Shown here one piece after another: positions 58,460-60,557 of a stretch of 60,557 nucleotides of DNA. The stretch lies in contig NZ_BJZP01000028.1 in NCBI RefSeq assembly GCF_007992095.1, forward strand, positions 1 through 60,557, given 5' to 3'. The stretch's first letter is position 1; each line of letters begins with the position of its first letter. The stretch comes from Paenirhizobium naphthalenivorans. GTDB lineage: Bacteria; Pseudomonadota; Alphaproteobacteria; Rhizobiales; Rhizobiaceae. The notes beneath the pieces are model-generated. The model made no database searches. It was not told the DNA's origin and saw nothing but the letters and a program-made list of their open reading frames with translations. A program made the translations under genes and the position numbers.

Positions 58460-59256
58460 AGCTGTTCTCCGCGCATACTTTTATGGCTGTTGATTTCCGA
58501 TACCGGTGCGATCCTGATCCCCTCGGCCGTCAGGGCGTCACGCATCTGGTGCGCGATATCCAAGGCCCCGAGCGTATCGGAATGGAAGCAGATGGATTCG
58601 AACTGGATGGCGATGTCGTTGCCGCTGACCGTTTTCACCTTGCCGTCCTTGCAGGCGCGCACGACCTTGCGCGCGATGACTGCCGGGTCGGGGCGACCTG
58701 CGTCGCGGGTAAAAACGATCGAGCCGCTGTCGTCATAGTCCCGGTCGGCATAGAACTCGCGGATTGCCGGCTGCCCGCTCTCAAGCGCCGCGACATGGGT
58801 GGCCGACCCTCCCATGCAGAACACATAGGCATCAGGTGCGGCAGTGCGCATATATTGTACGAAGATCTGCGCCAATTCCGGATTGACGGCCATTTCCATA
58901 TAAAGCGCTCCATGCGGCTTTACATGCTGGAGACGCACCCCGTGCCGGCGAGAAAATTCACGCAGGGCGCCAACTTGATAGATGATGTCGTTGACCAATT
59001 CCTTGGCCGTGGCATTGATCTTGCGACGACCGAATCCCTGCAGATCATTGTACCCTGGATGGGCCCCGACCTCGACGCCATGCTCTGCCGCCAGACGCAC
59101 CGTCTGATCCATCAGGTTGGGGTCGCCAGCATGGAAACCGGTGGCGATATTGGCGGAGCTTATGAGCCCCATCAAGGACATGTCATCGGTGTCACCGATA
59201 CGCCAGCGGCCGAAAGCCTCCCCCAGATCGCAGTTGATGTCGACTACCTCAAGCAA
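58456..59256 (-). CDS. pxpA: 5-oxoprolinase/LamB-YcsF hydrolase subunit PxpA
   Basis: About 266 residues from TTG 59256, selected because GAGGAA lies seven bases upstream and the encoded start (VVDINCDLGEAFGRW) matches the family start. The LamB/YcsF signatures are DINCDLGEAFGRWRIGDTD, SSANIATGFHAGDPNLM and VEVGAHPGYNDLQGFGRR. PxpA-type proteins provide the hydrolytic step that opens 5-oxoproline in PxpABC. It is the first gene of the eight-gene operon. A longer ATG-start version (59355) would add 33 poorly matching residues. Confidence 0.9.
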   Translation of the reverse strand: MLEVVDINCDLGEAFGRWRIGDTDDMSLMGLISSANIATGFHAGDPNLMDQTVRLAAEHGVEVGAHPGYNDLQGFGRRKINATAKELVNDIIYQVGALREFSRRHGVRLQHVKPHGALYMEMAVNPELAQIFVQYMRTAAPDAYVFCMGGSATHVAALESGQPAIREFYADRDYDDSGSIVFTRDAGRPDPAVIARKVVRACKDGKVKTVSGNDIAIQFESICFHSDTLGALDIAHQMRDALTAEGIRIAPVSEINSHKSMRGEQL

Positions 59257-59372
59257 AATGTTCTTCCTCGCTGCCTGTATTTGCAGCACATCCAGGCGTG
59301 CCTGCTTTTTCAACAATGCGACGTTAGGAAAAAAAATATCTTTTGAAAAATTCAATTAACGCGTAACATTTA

Positions 59373-59385
59373 TCTGAAAAACAGA
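59373..59385. promoter_or_regulatory. candidate LysR operator 1 (TCTG-N5-CAGA)
   Basis: TCTGAAAAACAGA, a 13-base palindrome with a T-N11-A core, 117 bases upstream of the pxpA start. The same TCTG-N5-CAGA pattern recurs 118 bases away near the divergent LysR gene. Confidence 0.5.
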
Positions 59386-59489
59386 ATCCAATGCCTCGGG
59401 CAAAAGGCCTGAAAAGACTACGAGATTCACGATGTTGGCTATGCGAGCCGCTTATTTGATCACATCACCGCACAAAAGATCATCACATC

Positions 59490-59504
59490 TTCTGATTTTC
59501 AGAA
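59490..59504. promoter_or_regulatory. candidate LysR operator 2 (TTCTGA-TTT-TCAGAA)
   Basis: A perfect 15-base palindrome containing TCTG-N5-CAGA, located 36 bases upstream of the LysR ATG. Together with the first copy it makes a two-site arrangement typical of LysR-type autoregulation and activation of the divergent operon. Confidence 0.55.
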
Positions 59505-59540
59505 TTTCTGCGCTCACAGATTCCAAACGGAAATACACGC

Positions 59541-60449
59541 ATGTCGATTAGCCTCAGACAACTTCGCTATTTCATCGCAACCGCAGAACTGGGGCAGATC
59601 TCGCTGGCGGCGGTACACCTGTCGATTTCGCAGTCGGCGATCACCACGGCCGTCAAGGAACTGGAGCAGATCATCGGGGTCAGCCTGTTCCTGCGCACGC
59701 CACAGGGCATGGACCTGACAGAGGCTGGGCGCCAGTTCCTTTCGCATGCCTATGACATCATGAAGAAGGTCGATGAGGCGACCCATCTCAACTTTATCTC
59801 AAGCGAGATCGAGGGCATTTTGACCGTGGCCGCGACCTATACCGTCATCGGCTATTTTCTGCCCTTGCACATCGAACGATTGCGCCGGCTCTATCCTAAA
59901 CTGGAAATCCAGCTCTTCGAACAGAACCGTGAATCCATTGAGGAAGGATTGCTGACCAACCGCTACGACATCTCGGTACTGCTCACGTCCAACATCCTCA
60001 ATCCGTCGCTGACAACGACGAGATTGCTTGGCTCTGCGCGGCGACTTTGGGTTCCCGCCCAGCACCACCTGCTACAGCGCGACGTCGTCGGCCTCAAGGA
60101 GATCTCCGAGGAACCCTACATCATGCTGACCGTCGATGAAGCGGCGCACTCATCTCTCAAATACTGGAGCGGCACGCCCTATCAGCCAAAGGTGATCCTG
60201 CGGACCTCCTCCGTTGAGGCGGTGCGATCCATGGTCGCCAACGGTCTCGGCGTGGCGATCCTGTCCGACATGGTGCACCGGCCATGGTCGCTGGAGGGAC
60301 GCCGGATTGAGACGATAAACCTACAGGACCCCATCCCGGCCATGGACGTCGGGCTTGCCTGGCGGAAAAACATCGAACCGTCACCAGCGATGATGGCCTT
60401 CCGTTCCTATTTCCAGCAAACACTGCATTTGCCTGTCTTCAACAAATAG
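59541..60449 (+). CDS. LysR family transcriptional regulator
   Basis: 302 residues. The N-terminal winged helix-turn-helix (SLRQLRYFIATAELGQISLA; SISQSAITTAVKELEQIIG) is followed by the substrate-binding-like effector domain (VRSMVANGLGVAILSDM near 235 is a common LysR effector motif). The gene is divergent from pxpA, and the 284-base region between them holds two identical-type palindromes. It most likely senses the compound imported by the TorT-like ABC system, or a product of it, and controls the pxp/acc/ABC operon. Confidence 0.93.
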   Translation: MSISLRQLRYFIATAELGQISLAAVHLSISQSAITTAVKELEQIIGVSLFLRTPQGMDLTEAGRQFLSHAYDIMKKVDEATHLNFISSEIEGILTVAATYTVIGYFLPLHIERLRRLYPKLEIQLFEQNRESIEEGLLTNRYDISVLLTSNILNPSLTTTRLLGSARRLWVPAQHHLLQRDVVGLKEISEEPYIMLTVDEAAHSSLKYWSGTPYQPKVILRTSSVEAVRSMVANGLGVAILSDMVHRPWSLEGRRIETINLQDPIPAMDVGLAWRKNIEPSPAMMAFRSYFQQTLHLPVFNK

Positions 60450-60557
60450 GAGTGGAGTGACGGTAAGGGAAGAGGGACCGAATGGGAGTAGTGCCACTGT
60501 GATTTCGCTGACCAGGTTACGAATGACCTAGGAGAGTTTTACTTTGTAGGAATATGG
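60450..60557. other. end of window, no feature seen
   Basis: About 108 bases after the LysR stop hold no gene, terminator or repeat I can support. Confidence 0.4.

Noticed and set aside
1..60557. Searched by eye for CRISPR arrays, tRNA/rRNA genes, phage genes and toxin-antitoxin pairs
   Set aside because: No regular spacer-repeat array, no tRNA cloverleaf or rRNA stretch, and no phage structural or toxin-like gene was recognised. A computed scan (for example with covariance models) could still find a small RNA I missed.

Overview
The window looks like chromosomal or large-replicon DNA of a GC-rich alphaproteobacterium, most likely a Rhizobiaceae member (Rhizobium/Agrobacterium/Shinella-like). 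The strongest clue is the bcsN-bcsA-bcsB-bcsZ-bcsK cellulose operon, the arrangement typical of rhizobia and agrobacteria. The large number of ABC/TRAP importers paired with catabolic genes and LysR/IclR regulators fits a soil or plant-associated heterotroph. I saw no rRNA, tRNA, CRISPR array or prophage.

Layout. 0-1.3 kb: a polysaccharide flippase. 1.6-15.1 kb: a long minus-strand catabolic region. It holds a trimethylamine-dehydrogenase-like flavoenzyme, a cupin, an M20 deacylase, a CzcO-like flavin monooxygenase, a Rid protein without the catalytic Arg, a DUF1028 protein, an aldehyde dehydrogenase and a LysR regulator, then a NitT/TauT-type ABC importer and a GMC oxidoreductase. 15.2-17.2 kb: a decayed zone with an epimerase fragment, an intact GT4 glycosyltransferase and an IS630 remnant. 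17.3-22.1 kb: a HlyD / RbbA / ABC-2 permease export operon. 22.4-31.2 kb: the cellulose operon, translationally coupled from bcsA to bcsK. 31.2-34.1 kb: a second decayed zone with frameshifted small membrane proteins, a palindromic repeat, an integrase-type transposase remnant and an intact DUF389 gene preceded by a 59-codon ORF. 34.1-36.8 kb: a PAS-GGDEF diguanylate cyclase and a soluble PAS chemoreceptor.

37.2-44.5 kb: a carboxylic-acid pathway. A TRAP transporter, an acylating aldehyde dehydrogenase and a 4-hydroxy-2-oxoacid aldolase lie on the minus strand. A FAD-linked 2-hydroxyacid dehydrogenase is divergent, and an IclR regulator closes the locus. Palindromes upstream of dctP and of the IclR gene suggest IclR control. 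44.7-51.1 kb: a two-component system divergent from a probable extracytosolic flavin electron-transfer cluster (PepSY protein, acidic exported protein, DUF2271 protein, PepSY-TM/flavodoxin reductase, ApbE). 51.3-59.3 kb: a tightly coupled operon pxpA-accB-accC-pxpB-pxpC followed by a TorT-like binding protein with sugar-type ABC ATPase and permease. A divergent LysR gene (59.5-60.4 kb) shares an intergenic region that carries two TCTG-N5-CAGA palindromes.

Three systems deserve most attention: (1) the pxp/acc operon, which reads as a urea carboxylase split into four polypeptides plus a LamB/YcsF hydrolase and a dedicated importer, probably for a lactam or cyclic amide; (2) the ApbE/DUF2271/PepSY flavin cluster with its own sensor pair; (3) the TMADH-like amine catabolic cluster, whose enzyme keeps the catalytic residues but has lost two of the three aromatic-bowl residues that bind trimethylamine.
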